Made by a program: the position numbers and the translations under genes. From Cryptococcus deneoformans JEC21 (taxonomy: Eukaryota; Basidiomycota; Tremellomycetes; Tremellales; Cryptococcaceae), in assembly GCF_000091045.1 (NCBI RefSeq), contig NC_006684.1, positions 1,391,581 through 1,424,080 of the forward strand: DNA of 32,500 bases, in the 5' to 3' direction. Each line of letters begins with the position of its first letter. The first letter of the stretch is position 1. Below the pieces are notes generated by a model that saw only the letters and a list, made by a program, of their open reading frames with translations, was not told the DNA's origin and did no database searches. This document shows, piece by piece, positions 1 through 11,396 of the stretch.

Positions 1-2403
1 TCAAATTCCCAATCCACCGCATACCTCCCAACTAACCTTTGTTTCGGTAACAGCCCAACGTACAGCCAAATCCTCTCGTCATCGATCGGTGCGTCAACCG
101 ACGGTACAGACCCGGAGATTATGAAAGTGAGTGCTATGTGGCTTTTTTGCTACCCGTATGACGTGGCTGACGGGGTGCTTTCAGCGACCTTTGGACTCCA
201 CATTACCCATTTCCCCCATGAACGGTATGCAACCCCACCTCGAAAACGCTCCCTCTTTTATCGATCCTCTTGTCCCTAAAAAGGCTCGATACGACGGCTT
301 GGACCCATCAGTTGTTGGACCTGGCCACGGTCCTATTGGTGTTCCCCCATTATCCGCTCAGAGACCTTTCGGCGCTCCCGGTGCTGCACATGCAGCTTCT
401 TCATTCGGCGGCCTAGCGTCTGGTTCTGTCAACATGAGTGGAGTGAATCAGCAACAAGAGCATGGCAGTATGAACCAAGCGCAGCAAGGAGCAAATATCC
501 CAGGGATGCAACAAGGAGCGTCTTTTGGTATGATGGGTATGGGCGGATTCGGCATGGGTTTTCCTTTCAACATGGGGATGGTGAGTCTGGCTCTAAATGG
601 TATCATAACCAATTAACGTAAGCAACGTGATTTAGCAACAAAGTTTCCCGGGTGCGCCTATCGTGTCACCGTCCATGAATCCCAATACTATGACTGGTAA
701 CTACGGACCTGCTGCTGCAGCTGCCGCGGCCGCCGCTGCTGGAAACACGACAGGAAGAACAGTGTACGTCGGTAACCTTCCTGCCGAGGCCTCCGTCGAT
801 GAACTTCTCAACCTTGTTCGATTCGGCCCCATTGAGGCTGTTCGTCTCCTTCCTGAAAAGTCCTGTGTCTTCATCTCCTTCCTCGACGGGTCTACCGCAG
901 CCGCCTTCCACGCTGACGCTTGCGTCAAGAAGCTTGCTCTCCACGGACAAGAACTGAAAATCGGATGGGGTAAGCCCTCCATGGTACATCCTACCGTTGC
1001 AACGGCTGTTGCAAGCAGTCAGGCGACCAGAAATGTGTTTGTTGGTAACCTGGACCCGGAGACAAATGAGCAGGATTTGAGGAATCAGTTGAGCAGGTTT
1101 GGACCTATCGACCAAGTCAAGATTGTGCGAGATAAGAACATTGGTTTCATCCACTTCTTGAGTATCTCTACGGCTATGAAAGTGAGTTGATGCCTCCGTC
1201 ATCGGATTGAGGAACGACTGACGGTACTTCAGGTTGTCGGATCTTTGCCAACTGAGCAAGGATGGGAAGGCAAGAGGGTCAACTACGGTAAGGATCGATG
1301 TGCCTATGTTCCTAAAGCCCAACAAGATGCCGTTCGACAAGCCCAAACCCAGGCGATGAATGCTATCGCCGCTCAGCATCAACAGGCCACTGGCTCACCC
1401 TTCCCTGCATTCTCCCCTATGTCTGCTGGATTCAGCAATTTCCCTACTCCTGGGCCTAACACTGGATTTGCGTCGCCTGCTTTCGCTGGCAACAACTTTT
1501 CCCCTGTGGCTTCCGGGTTTACTGAAAACGGAGGGATGAACCAGGCTGGAAACAGAACTATCTACTTGGGTAACATCCACCAAGACGTCACTATTGAGGA
1601 ACTGTGTAACCACATCCGAGGAGGCATATTGCACCAAGTCCGATACTTTCCCGACAAGCACATCGCTGTAAGCGCGTTTACTGTATATGTTGGATAGCAA
1701 TACTGACATTAAGGCCCAGTTCATCACATTTGTTGACCCCGTCGCCGCTATGCAATTCCACCAAAACGCTCACGCGACTGGTCTTTCAATTATGCAGCGT
1801 CGTCTAAAGGTTGGATGGGGCAAGCACTCTGGTCCTGTCCCTCCTGCGTTGTTGCAGGCTATTCAGGCCGGAGCTAGCAGGAATGTGTATATTGGACAGA
1901 TTGCAGACTTTTCGTTGTTCACTGAGGAGAAATTGAGGCAGGACTTTGGAGAGTTTGGTGGTAAGTCTAATCGATAATATTAAACGGGCTTGGACTGATA
2001 GTTGATCAGAGATTGATATGATCAACTTCTTGAATGAGAAGGGTGTCGCATTCGTCAACTTGTGAGTTCTCGTTATCGGACTTTCTCCGTTGAGCTGACA
2101 TAGGCTTCAGTACCTCTATCCAATCCGCTCAGAAGGCCATTGAGGGCATCAAACTCAAGCCTGAATACTCTACTCTTCGAATTTCCTATGGCAAGGACAG
2201 GTGTGCCAACCCTCCTAGGACCACGTATATTAATTTTTTATACGAACTCCAGGAGAGTTAGCTGACGAAGAACTCTTAGTGCCGGACGACCACCAATGCC
2301 CCCCCCCTTGGGCCATGAGTCTGACCCCGCTATCCAGATTGACAACTCTGCCGTTGAACCAGGCCTTTATGACGAAAATGACGCTATGCTCAGCTACGAA
2401 TAG
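1..2403 (+). CDS. nrd1: Nrd1-type RNA-binding protein with four RRM domains (5' end outside window)
   Basis: Exons 1-126, 185-580, 636-1181, 1233-1667, 1720-1960, 2010-2061, 2111-2224 and 2280-2403 join in frame into 677 visible residues. The start lies upstream of the window. Four RRMs are seen at about residues 216-286 (TVYVGNLP), 306-376 (RNVFVGNL), 464-535 (RTIYLGNI) and 555-625 (RNVYIGQI). A ten-Ala run and a Gly/Met-rich linker precede RRM1, and a Gln/Pro-rich linker follows RRM2. The 3' splice site at 1719 is preferred over 1713 because it restores the RNP1 motif of RRM3. The order of RRMs and linkers resembles fission-yeast Nrd1, a cytoplasmic mRNA-binding regulator of sexual differentiation; that role is family knowledge, not visible here. 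Baker's yeast NRD1 is an unrelated protein. RNA binding is sure; orthology is less so. Confidence 0.8.
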
Positions 2404-3273
2404 ATAATCGTCGTCTCATTAACATGCGAGCCGAGGCTGTGTGCAAAAAGAGTAAAAGTAATAAGGTGCAGAAGAAACTCAGGAGGATAAGTTCCAAGTC
2501 ACTACGTATATAGAGTTGGGGATCATTTGGTCATTTTTGGCATAAAAATCATGGCGTATCTACGTATAACCATAGTAGATAATATGCGGTGATGCGTCAT
2601 GTAATCATAGCACAATATCATCACATTCGAGCGGTCTCGCTGCGTGCTCACGGCAGTCTTCAGCTTCAGTGAAAGTCGTGGCAACGTCATGACTTTTGAT
2701 GGTTGATTTGTCCCACGGTGGAACATCGTCCACGACAACGAATGTCAACGACGAGGGAAGCGTGACAACAACAAAGGTATGCGAAGTCTCGATACGAGGT
2801 GCTTATAGTGAATTGCTACTGCCATTACCAGCCAAGCATGCTTAAGCCGCACCTTGTTCTATCTCCAGACCACCATCTACCATGTCAGCACTGCCTAGCA
2901 TTCCATGACTGAGTCCAACAGCAACCAGCGGAGGCCCAAAACTGACCTAATCCGTGAAAACTCGCACCGCGGTCTGCGTGAAACAGTCAACCATTCTGTT
3001 CTCTGGCACGGAGTGTAGACCTTCTCCCAACCTCACTCGCAGGTATATAACTAGCATTAAATCATACCCTTCCCTTTTTGTTCCTCCTTTCCCCCATTCG
3101 TTCGTGGGTTGTTTGTTTTTCTATAATTCCTAACGATACTAGGTATAGACCCTAGCAATAATCTATAGACGAAGCTGTAGTTCATTAAGAAAAGTGTCAT
3201 TATATCAAGTAAGTCCTGTTTCAACTTGTTATTTACTATCATTGCAAACAATCTTGTCTGACCTCCATACAGC
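2404..3273 (+). other. Intergenic region with 3' flank, promoter and a 5'-UTR intron
   Basis: No coding exon is supported here. The first part is the 3' flank of the RRM gene. The last part is the promoter and leader of the downstream RING-like gene. A 64-nt intron in the leader is inferred at 3209-3272: the donor is gtaagt and the acceptor is catacag, ending one base before the ATG at 3274. Short open frames on both strands lack codon bias or motifs and are treated as chance. Confidence 0.5.
3044..3050 (+). promoter_or_regulatory. TATA-like element upstream of the RING-like gene
   Basis: The sequence tatataa lies about 160 bp before the proposed leader-intron donor and 224 bp before the ATG. 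A pyrimidine-rich stretch follows at about 3065-3100. The position fits a core promoter, but no transcription start can be read from sequence alone. Confidence 0.35.
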
Positions 3274-6200
3274 ATGTCACCGCCTTCTACAGACGTTCGT
3301 GACCACAGTAAACGCCGTTTCCCCCCACCCTCCATCGACCCTTTCTTTTCCGGCTCTACGGGAACTCCGCCTCCCCCCTCCACGGAAGAAGATCAACCAG
3401 AGCCTGAATCGCAGAATCATTCTTCTACGGCCCATCCTTGTGACACACCATCCACTACGAGGACATTCTTCTCCACCAACTCTGGCGACGAAACTAATGA
3501 CGCCACTGACACGACGATTATCGCTAACAATGCCATTACACGCCTTGTCGGTCTTCAATCTGAGGCTGAGGAAGAACTGATACTTCAAAGTATCTTCGTG
3601 CCGTCTCAGGAGTCCGATGGACGTAACGCTTCTGAGCTTGAAGAAATGCCTGAGGGTTATGCTGCTTCGCAGACGACGAGTACTCGCGCTACCGAGAATG
3701 CTGGTGGGAGCCAGAGTTCTTTCTATGACGACAGTTTGACTGCTCTGGAGGAGATCTTGATGGTACCTATAAAGGTGCCGAAGGGGGACCGTGTAGTTAC
3801 AGAACGTCACGTCAAGTTGGATTATAGGGATGGTGAGTGGTGATGCGTCGTTGGTGGTACATGTTTACTTATATGGGTTTAGGTAAGGAGTGTCTCAGCT
3901 GTCTGGATAGCCTTAGAGAGGCTGTGGAAAGCCATCGGATAAACCAGCACGAAGTTGACGTTGACGAGGGCGCGAGTGTATGGCTGTGTGCTAATGACGA
4001 GTGTGGTAGTTGTAAGTCGGGGATTATAAGTATAAGCGGTTAACTCTTCTCACAGTCATGTGCACTCCGTGCGCTGTTCATTGGGCCAATAGAGAACTTG
4101 CACGTTTCCGCCCTCCTACATGTCCCCGTTGTGATAGGTGTTGGGAGATCAAAACCCTTGTCGACCATGCGCGCACATATAATCCTAATGGCCCCGATAG
4201 GCCAATCAGACCCCCTCCCATCAATCGATTCGTAGATAAACATGGCCGCTCCGACGATCTCATGTCAGGTATGATCAAGTTTCGGAACATCTATCGGAAA
4301 CCTGATGGCTCCGAATATGATTCGGCGGAGGCATACATGTTTTGGCTCGTGATCATGATTAACGAGAGTGCTGGGTTCACATACCACGGTTCCGACCGTG
4401 AAAAGCACCTTCTTGAACGAGTTTGGGAATCCTCGTACCAGGTTCACTTTGTAGACGATATTGACAACCGGCTAGCTGCCGAATCATTCAGTGAGGAGAG
4501 TAGTAGATCCAGCAGTTCCGGCAATCCTGAAGGCGAGCGTCAATCAGTAGTTCCTCCACCGACACCCCCTAGACGTATTTCGGGAAATTATGAAACTGAA
4601 GCTAGCCGTTACGCAAGCGAGGCCATGAATTCGGCCAATTCGAGTTTGCGTTTCGCCCAGCCCACTGTTGACCAGCAACTTCCTGTACGCCATATGCGCT
4701 CAGAACCGGTCATGCGACACCGTGCCCCTCTCCGTGGTCTTTCGCGCCAGCCCAATTTTCAAATCAGCCGTAACGCTTCTGGTCACTGCGCTGTCAGCAT
4801 CAACTCATCTCCCATACAGATGAACGCCGCCATTCCGGGTACAGCACAAACACAACCAACTCCTCCTACGTTCAGCAGGCGGACTTGCAATTCCGGATAC
4901 TTTGCGTACGGGAGATCCAACTTTGAGACCCCTGTTGTCAGTCCGTTTTTGGACATGCTGGAAGGTACTTTGCGCAGAGTGGCCCAAGAAAGGAACTTTG
5001 ACAACAATCCCAGGTTGAGTGAGGCTTTGTATTATCAGCGTCTCAGCGGTGCTGTAGAACAGGCCATACACGAACATCCAACAGTGGCCGATGAATTTGG
5101 ACAAGCAAAAAGTCCTAGAGATCCAGTCCGTCCGAAAACGTCCTTTCTCAGAACTATGGCCTCTGTCCCTGCCTTGGCTATGAACAAGCTTAAGGCCGGT
5201 AGGAACGCCACTGCTGAGTGTTCTTTCCGTAATATGAGTAGGAAATCTGCTGCCGAACCTCCTGTTCTTCCTACAACCGAGGTAGCTTCTGCAATCACCA
5301 ACGTTGGGGCTAACGACCCCATTCCGGTATCTCGAACCTGGGGCCTTCATTTGACTATGTCCTCGGTCGGGCGCTCTGTGGGCAACTTGCGAGGCAATAC
5401 GGATTCTCAACCCTCTGGCGCCTCGCAACTCACTCCCAATATCTCGTCGCAGTCGCTTTCGGCTGATGGCATCACTACAACTGGCCTTATAAACGGAGAT
5501 GGCGCAATTCATGTTCAGAGGCCATCTATGCCTCTTCGTATACCCTCTGATGCTAAAAAAAACCATCACAGTGTGCCCTCTGCTAGGGGCGATCGGAGGA
5601 CTCCGTCATCAGAAGCTCTGAGTGCTTTGATCATCCCGCAAGGCAACTCGGATTCTGATAGCGTTAATACTAACTACTTGACAGCTTCCTCTGGACCATC
5701 TGGCTCGATTGGCATGTGTGGCTCAACGGATTCATCTCGGGCAGCTGGTTTGTCTGGGTTATCCCCTGGATTCGGTAATTCTGTACCGATCTCCTTTTTG
5801 AGAAACGGAACCTCTGCGACGGGCCCACAAGCAACTTTGGCTTCCTCCATTCATACCCATTCCGACTGTATTTCGAAATCTGAGCAAAGTGAAACCTCGA
5901 AACCTCGATCGAATGCTTCCAATCAAGCATTATTTGGAGGAGCTGACTCGGGATTTTTTACATCCTCAGGGAGCCAATTGTTCAGCGGTCCGGGAAGCGA
6001 CATCAATAGAATGGACTATGGAAGAATGGAATCGATGGCCAATTCTGTGAACTCTGATCAAGTACACTCACACGCTCACGCGCATCTGCCTGGTGTAGAC
6101 ACGCTCTCGACATTGACAAGTTTGAACACCGTCAGCTCTGCCAGTCTTATCAGTTACGAACCGTGTCTTTCACGCCCAGACCAAAATTCCCCTTACCTTC

Positions 6201-6358
6201 ACCTCCGTTTGCCTGCGCCGCTGCCTCCCCCTCAAGGCCCCCCATATTCTCATTTTCCCCTTCCAGACAATCTCGGATCTTTGCGCGATAGGGAAGGAAC
6301 TGATGGCAAGAAGCGAGAACTGAAAGGTTTATGGCGCAAGTTTATGAAGAAGAGATGA
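3274..6358 (+). CDS. Large protein with N-terminal Cys-rich (RING-like) region and long disordered tail
   Basis: Exons 3274-3832, 3883-4011 and 4056-6358 give 996 residues. The first ~130 residues are Pro/Ser/Thr-rich, followed by an acidic stretch. A cysteine cluster is assembled across both introns: C190-x2-C193, C222-x4-C227, C232-x2-C235-x2-H238, then C252-x2-C255-x2-C258 after a PPTCP turn. This resembles a treble-clef or RING-type zinc site, but the spacing is not canonical C3HC4. Residues from about 320 to 970 are low-complexity Ser/Asn/Pro sequence with no domain I recognise. The tail is strongly basic (KKRELKGLWRKFMKKR). A ubiquitin-ligase or zinc-binding scaffold role is only an inference. 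The start follows the 3' end of the inferred leader intron directly. I cannot name an ortholog. Confidence 0.75.
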
Positions 6359-6987
6359 GTTGATATCTTGAAGGTGAATCATTATCCAGTGCGTATCGCA
6401 CTGTATATCGTGGCTGATAGTCTCTGGTATGAAGTGTGTGTGTTTATAGGAAGATGGACTTCTTGGTTGTTATCATTGAATAATACGGCCGATTATTGTG
6501 ATTATGAGAGTGGGATGGAATGATTGGCAATGTCTTTTTGGATGTCTGATTCGGACATATTGACCACTACTATACACTATACGAAGATGAGATGCTAGTG
6601 AAATGTTATGATATGGTGCCAGCCCATGTGTATGCTGTGAAGACTGCCATGTGGAAATATAAGCACAGTGGTCGAGAGTGAAAAGCTGAGGCGTCGGTCT
6701 GCGTTCGAATCATTCATTCTTTCCCCTTCAACGCTATGCTTCAATACATTTGCAGAAGCGAGCGACAGCCATTTGCGATGCAAATCCACATGCATACGAC
6801 CTTTGTTCCGTGAGTGGTGGACACTGGATACTGCCTTGTTTGATTTCCATCGGAAGCGAGCTTGGGCCATGTGTTGTTGTGTGCAGTTAAGCAAGTGCCT
6901 TCCACTCCGCCGTTTCATATAGATATCCAATATAAAACCATCTATTCATCACCCTATTTCCCTACTAACCTCCAATCCATCCTCAAA
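6359..6987. other. Intergenic region between the RING-like and septin-like genes
   Basis: This contains the 3' flank of the upstream gene and the promoter of the downstream one. Short open frames around 6595-6930 on both strands show no motif. Apart from the TATA-like site near the right end I see no other structure. Confidence 0.5.
6931..6937 (+). promoter_or_regulatory. TATA box candidate of the septin-like gene
   Basis: A consensus tataaaa lies 51 bp before the ATG at 6988. A short pyrimidine-rich leader lies between them, ending in tcctcaaaATG, an acceptable fungal start context. If used, the 5' UTR would be only about 20-30 nt. Confidence 0.5.
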
Positions 6988-9043
6988 ATGCCCTCCTCGT
7001 TCCTCCGCAAAAAATTACGACAGACCTCCTCGGCACAGCAGCAGCCGCCTATAAGAAACCCACATAACACCACCGTCCGGCACTCATTGTCGTTACCAGA
7101 CTTGACAACCCCGCTGCTAGACCCGTCGTCCTGGGAAGAAGTCCCACCGTTTACTTTTACTTTTCCCGCTGTGCATACGCCCGACTCCAAATCTGATCCG
7201 AGTTCTATCAAACGGGCTTCAAAAGGAGGAGGGGGGGTTGGTATGGTTTTTTGTCGCTCACCGAAAGAACAACGCCAACAAGACCAGCAAGGATTGGACA
7301 CGACGCGTCCGAGCGCGAGAGCGATTGGGGTTGGAACTGGGAATACGACCCAAACTCGGAACCGAACCCCATCCCTCATCGAGAACGAAGTCCAGTTTCA
7401 CAGACCGTTCACGCCAAAGATGGTGGTGAACCCGTTCCCCGGTGGATGGAATGTTGGGGATTTCAGGGAGAGCGATGCGGTTTGGGATAGACGGGGCGTG
7501 TCCGCAGGAGTGGGGATGGGGACGAGAGGGAGCATGCTGAATGCAATTTCGAGAAGGAAGACGAGGAAAAAAGGGGCGGCGGAGAAGATGAATATTGTTG
7601 TTGCCGGTGGGAAAGGTGTTGGGAAAACAAGGCAAGTCGATTACTAAAAAAGCCCCGATATTTCGCTTGTCGGCTTACATGAGAAATAGTTTTATCAACT
7701 TTTTGATCAACTCTCTCCCGCAACAGGGACAAGAACGCGGGCAAGAACAAACAGAAACGCAAACGCAAAACCCAATCTCCTCCCAGTCGCAACGCCCGGC
7801 ACCAACAACCAAACCAACGGCGTACACCGTCCTCTCCACCATCTCTGACCGCCTTCTCCTCCGTTTAATCGATACACCCGGTCTTGAGCTCCCCCCAGGA
7901 GAAGACTGGGTAGCAGCCAAGAAGGGGGAGAGTGAGAGGAGTGTGAAGGGATTGTTGAGTATAGTAGAGGAGCGGTTTGAGTATACGTTGAGGGAAGAGA
8001 GAAAGGTGAGGAGACGGGTAGGTGCGGAAGAAGGTCTGGTGCACCTTGGTAAGCAGGATGTCCTCCGGAGGGGAGGAAAGGGGGCAGAGGAAGGGCTAAT
8101 GAAAAAGTGATTTTGGTAGTGATTTATCTGATTGACGCAAGGGACGTATTGTATTCGAAAGAACCTGGAGCGAAAGAGGTTGATTGGTCATGCTTGGGAT
8201 TGTTTGATGATAAGCCGAAATGTCATCAAGGTGAGGAGCTAGATTTCGAAAGGGGATACACTTCCAGAGGCGGTTCCGAGCCTCGACTTTCGAACGTTGA
8301 GATTGATATAGTAAGTTTCATCACTTTCTCCCTCCTTTACATGTCACAGCTAAAGATGCATGCGGCGGACACAAAAGATTCGCCAGCTCGAAAAACGAGC
8401 CAATGTACTGCCTGTTGTGTCGCATACAGATTCCTTGACGATCGACGAACTCGAAGATGTCAAAGCGGCGGTGAACAGGGATTTGGCGGCTGTGTTTGCA
8501 CGAACACCAGGTAAAGGGTTTGGAGTGTTCCGAACGGGGCATGATGAGTCTCGCCAGGTCAGATCTTTTGAGATATGCACCCAAGGTGAGAGGACAAGAG
8601 CTGATATTTGATTTGACCAACCGGTACAACAGCGCGATTCCATTAGAGAGGAAGATGAACATCCAGATGATGACAACATTGACCTGGACGTCGACGACGA
8701 TACGCAAGGAGACCACCGACCACCAACACCAGATTCGATTCACTTTTCCATTTCCAGTACATCCCTCCCTCTACCATTCGGTATCTTTATTCCCGAACCC
8801 AGGGCCGGTTTCAGTAGTGACGACGATCACAACACCCTTGATAGTAATGGCTTCGAATCGTCGTTTTTACGCAAATTCGCATGGGGTGAAGCATCGGCCT
8901 TAAATCCTGCCCATTCTGATTTTATTGCGTTGATAGAAGCGGTTTTAGGTGATTATTCAAAAGTGTTGAGGACGAGGACGAGAGAAGTGTTGTATGAGAG
9001 CTATAGGACAGAGAGGTTATTGGAGGCAATGGCCGCGAGCTGA
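6988..9043 (+). CDS. Divergent septin-type P-loop GTPase
   Basis: Proposed exons are 6988-7631, 7690-8048, 8108-8310, 8378-8510, 8563-8585 and 8633-9043 (590 aa). The N-terminal ~200 residues are basic and disordered. A P-loop GGKGVGKTS (about 207-215) is formed only when the first intron is spliced from a GC donor. G3 is DTPG (276-279). In place of the septin AKAD motif the G4 reads SHTD (417-420). The C-terminal part holds KFAWG near 535-539, then NPAHSDF and YESYRTERL (about 575-583), which match the septin-unique element. There is no C-terminal coiled coil. The core fold is clearly septin-like, but it does not resemble the Cdc3/10/11/12 classes closely. A role in filaments or cortex organisation is inferred from family only. 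The acceptor at 8107 could instead be 8119, shortening the protein by four residues. Confidence 0.75.
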
Positions 9044-9589
9044 GATCGATGAGCGAGGATTTCGATCGGTTCTAATCTGAGTTTGCTGTACAATCTTGAT
9101 TTTTCATGGTTGGGTATATGGGATTGGAATAGGTAATGTTACTTGCTTTTGCCTGCTTGCGTCGTAGAGTGATGTGTATGCACAGTGTTGATATGCCGAG
9201 AAAATGGATCCAGATGCTTGTTTTGAAAGCGATTTCATTTGACGCCGTCGGGTACGCTCCGCATGGCATCTTTATTTGTGATCCGATGTTGTTGTTGATC
9301 TTTGTTCTACTTGTTCTTCTCGGCATGTCTGGCAAAGAAACAAAACAACAGGATCCAAAGCAGTGGAAGATGTAGAGTGTGCCGAGTTCGCCGGGTGCAG
9401 GAAGCAGAGCAGCAGAGAGCCTGGACTCTTCACACACACGCTCCTTTACACGGCGATGGCACCCCAGAATTCCCAAAAACACCACGCATAATCCACCCGT
9501 GCACCAGGCGTGTAGGACGTTGCGGATGCATGCCGTGAGAGTGTGGTATATATGCATCGCTCAGGACATGCACTCGCCCAACAACCACC
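9044..9589. other. Intergenic region between septin-like gene and Pro/Ser-rich gene
   Basis: It contains the 3' flank of the septin-like gene and the upstream region of the next gene. Several overlapping open frames of 60-160 codons exist on both strands, but none has a domain, signal or splice support. The right end holds a TATA-like site. Confidence 0.45.
9547..9553 (+). promoter_or_regulatory. TATA-like element before the Pro/Ser-rich gene
   Basis: The run tatatat lies 43 bp upstream of the ATG at 9590. If functional it would leave a very short leader. The start context ccaccATG is strong, which supports the chosen start. Confidence 0.35.
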
Positions 9590-11031
9590 ATGCTACGCCG
9601 CTACTCCTCGCCCACCGCTGACTCGAGCGACGACGTTCGCTATATCGTGCCGCAGCCCAAGCAAGCCAACATGTACACCCATCACTGGTCGCAGCTTACA
9701 AACCTCGACATGCTCGCAAGGGAAATAGGCTACCACGACCTCCGGAGCCTACCTGACGAGCCGAGGTATCATCCGCATCGTCTTGACCAACACCAACGAC
9801 AGCCACCTGCCCGTCCGGCCTCTCGAGCGGATAATAGGCCATATAGACCGTGCCCGTACCCAGGATACCAACACCCAAGAGCATTGTCGAGCTCGTACCC
9901 TCGAACGTCTCCTTACGAGCTGCACCACCAACAAAATCGTTCGCCATGCTCTCCGAGACATACGGCTACTTGTCCACCTAGAGCGCCTTCACCGCTCAGC
10001 CCCAATGCGCGTCCCTTTTCCCTTCTTCAAACCCAAAACCAAAGGTCAAGTCAAAGTCGACCTATATCCCCTACACTCACCCCTCACCCCACCTCTCCTC
10101 GCTTCCACCGGCCCATCTCCCCAACCCTGCCTGACCTCTGCCCCAACTCGCCCGAAATGTATCGCCATTCCATCATCTCCCTTCCGTCCCCCTCGCATTC
10201 CAGACCGGACTCACCGGCGAATGCGAGTGATAGCTTGAAGGATATACTCGAAAGACAGCCACAGTCGCAGTCGCAATCGCGGTCACAGGGGCAAGGCGGG
10301 AAGGGGAAGGAGAAAGGAGATAGAGAAGAGTATGCTGATGTGTGGAGAGGGGTGATGGAGAGACGAATATGGAATATGGGATATTCGAGTGAGTTTCCTC
10401 CGTTGGCCTTGAAAACTGGATGAGCGGGGTAGATGGTGCTGATACAAAAATCTTTGATCAAGATCGTCCCCTACATCTTCAAGCACCTCCCAAAGTTCGC
10501 ACTCGACGGTCGACTACTCTGCCTTCATCTTGCCCTCGCCCACTACAGCCACAGCCGCAGCCCATCAACGTTACCCAAGTCACCCAAGTTACCCAACATA
10601 CTCCGCCTGCACCATTTACCCAAATCACCGTAGCCAGCCAGCCTAACCACGACCAGACTCCCAGGCCTACCCTCCAATCACCCCCTAAGAAATTGGCATT
10701 CCTGCGTAACCTCTTCCCCCTCTCTTCCCCTACCATCACCACCGCTGTACCGTCTACACCTTTTCCTACACCCCTGACTCCACCGCTTACTTCGCCTTTA
10801 TCGCCTCACGAGACAGCAGACGAAAGGGAAAAGGAAAAAGGGGGAAAGTTTGATGTGGATAAAGTATACGAGCGGTTGAGGGTAGCAGAAGGGAGGGTAT
10901 CGTTTGATGACTTGGGGCTAGGACTGTACTCGGAAGATAGGGAGGGAGAGGGTGAAGAGGGCGAGGAGATGGAGGGGATAAGCAGCTTGAAAGACGGCTT
11001 TCTGAAACCTAATGCGAATGCGAATGATTGA
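9590..11031 (+). CDS. Pro/Ser-rich protein of unknown function
   Basis: Exons 9590-10388 and 10463-11031 give 455 residues. The 74-nt intron (donor gtgagt, acceptor atcaag) joins two open frames and removes a stop codon. The protein is dominated by Pro, Ser, Arg and Gln with many SP and TP dipeptides, so it is probably mostly disordered. A conserved-looking N-terminal block (residues ~20-60, containing HHWSQLTNLDMLAREIGYHD) may be a short folded segment. A region near 240-265 (YADVWRGVMERRIWNMGYS) may be another. The C-terminus is acidic and Glu-rich. I recognise no family. It is separated from the convergent aminopeptidase gene by 365 bp. Confidence 0.65.
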
Positions 11032-11396
11032 ATAACGGCGTCGTTTGCTTTGGTGGATACTTTCATCCTGTTGTATAGCTTATACATTACACAGACTTGT
11101 ATAACTGTGATACCCCTTCGGTCATAAGTAAGCGATTTACCGTTGCGTCAAGGGGCTCAAGTAACCTGTAGCCCTTAGACACAATCTCATTATTCCGGGC
11201 AGTTTGTAGAAGCGTTATGCAAAGTAAGACAGTGAATAATAGAGTTGTATAACGCATGTAAAGTTGGAATGATAATTGAGAATGGATTGTGCATGCTTGT
11301 ATATAATCAAATGGTATTGCTTCCCATGCCTTTTTTATAACAGAAAACCCCAACTTTGCCCCTATATCCCCCCATTCACATCTGGATGTATTGCAT
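11032..11396. other. Convergent intergenic region
   Basis: This 365-bp gap lies between two genes that converge, so it should hold both 3' UTRs. The open frame on the minus strand here reads through the last intron of the aminopeptidase and is not a gene. Nothing else is seen. Confidence 0.5.

Noticed and set aside
4805..5569. A 254-codon minus-strand open frame within the RING-like gene
   Set aside because: Its composition is that of a mirrored Ser/Pro-rich sequence. No motif is present, and the sense frame is continuous over 2.3 kb.
8231..8269. Possible extra 39-nt intron in the septin-like gene
   Set aside because: It is a multiple of three, shorter than the intron lengths seen here and has no branch point. 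It is treated as coding.
9072..9557. A 161-codon minus-strand open frame between genes 3 and 4
   Set aside because: No conserved motif or splice support, and it overlaps the promoter of the plus-strand gene.
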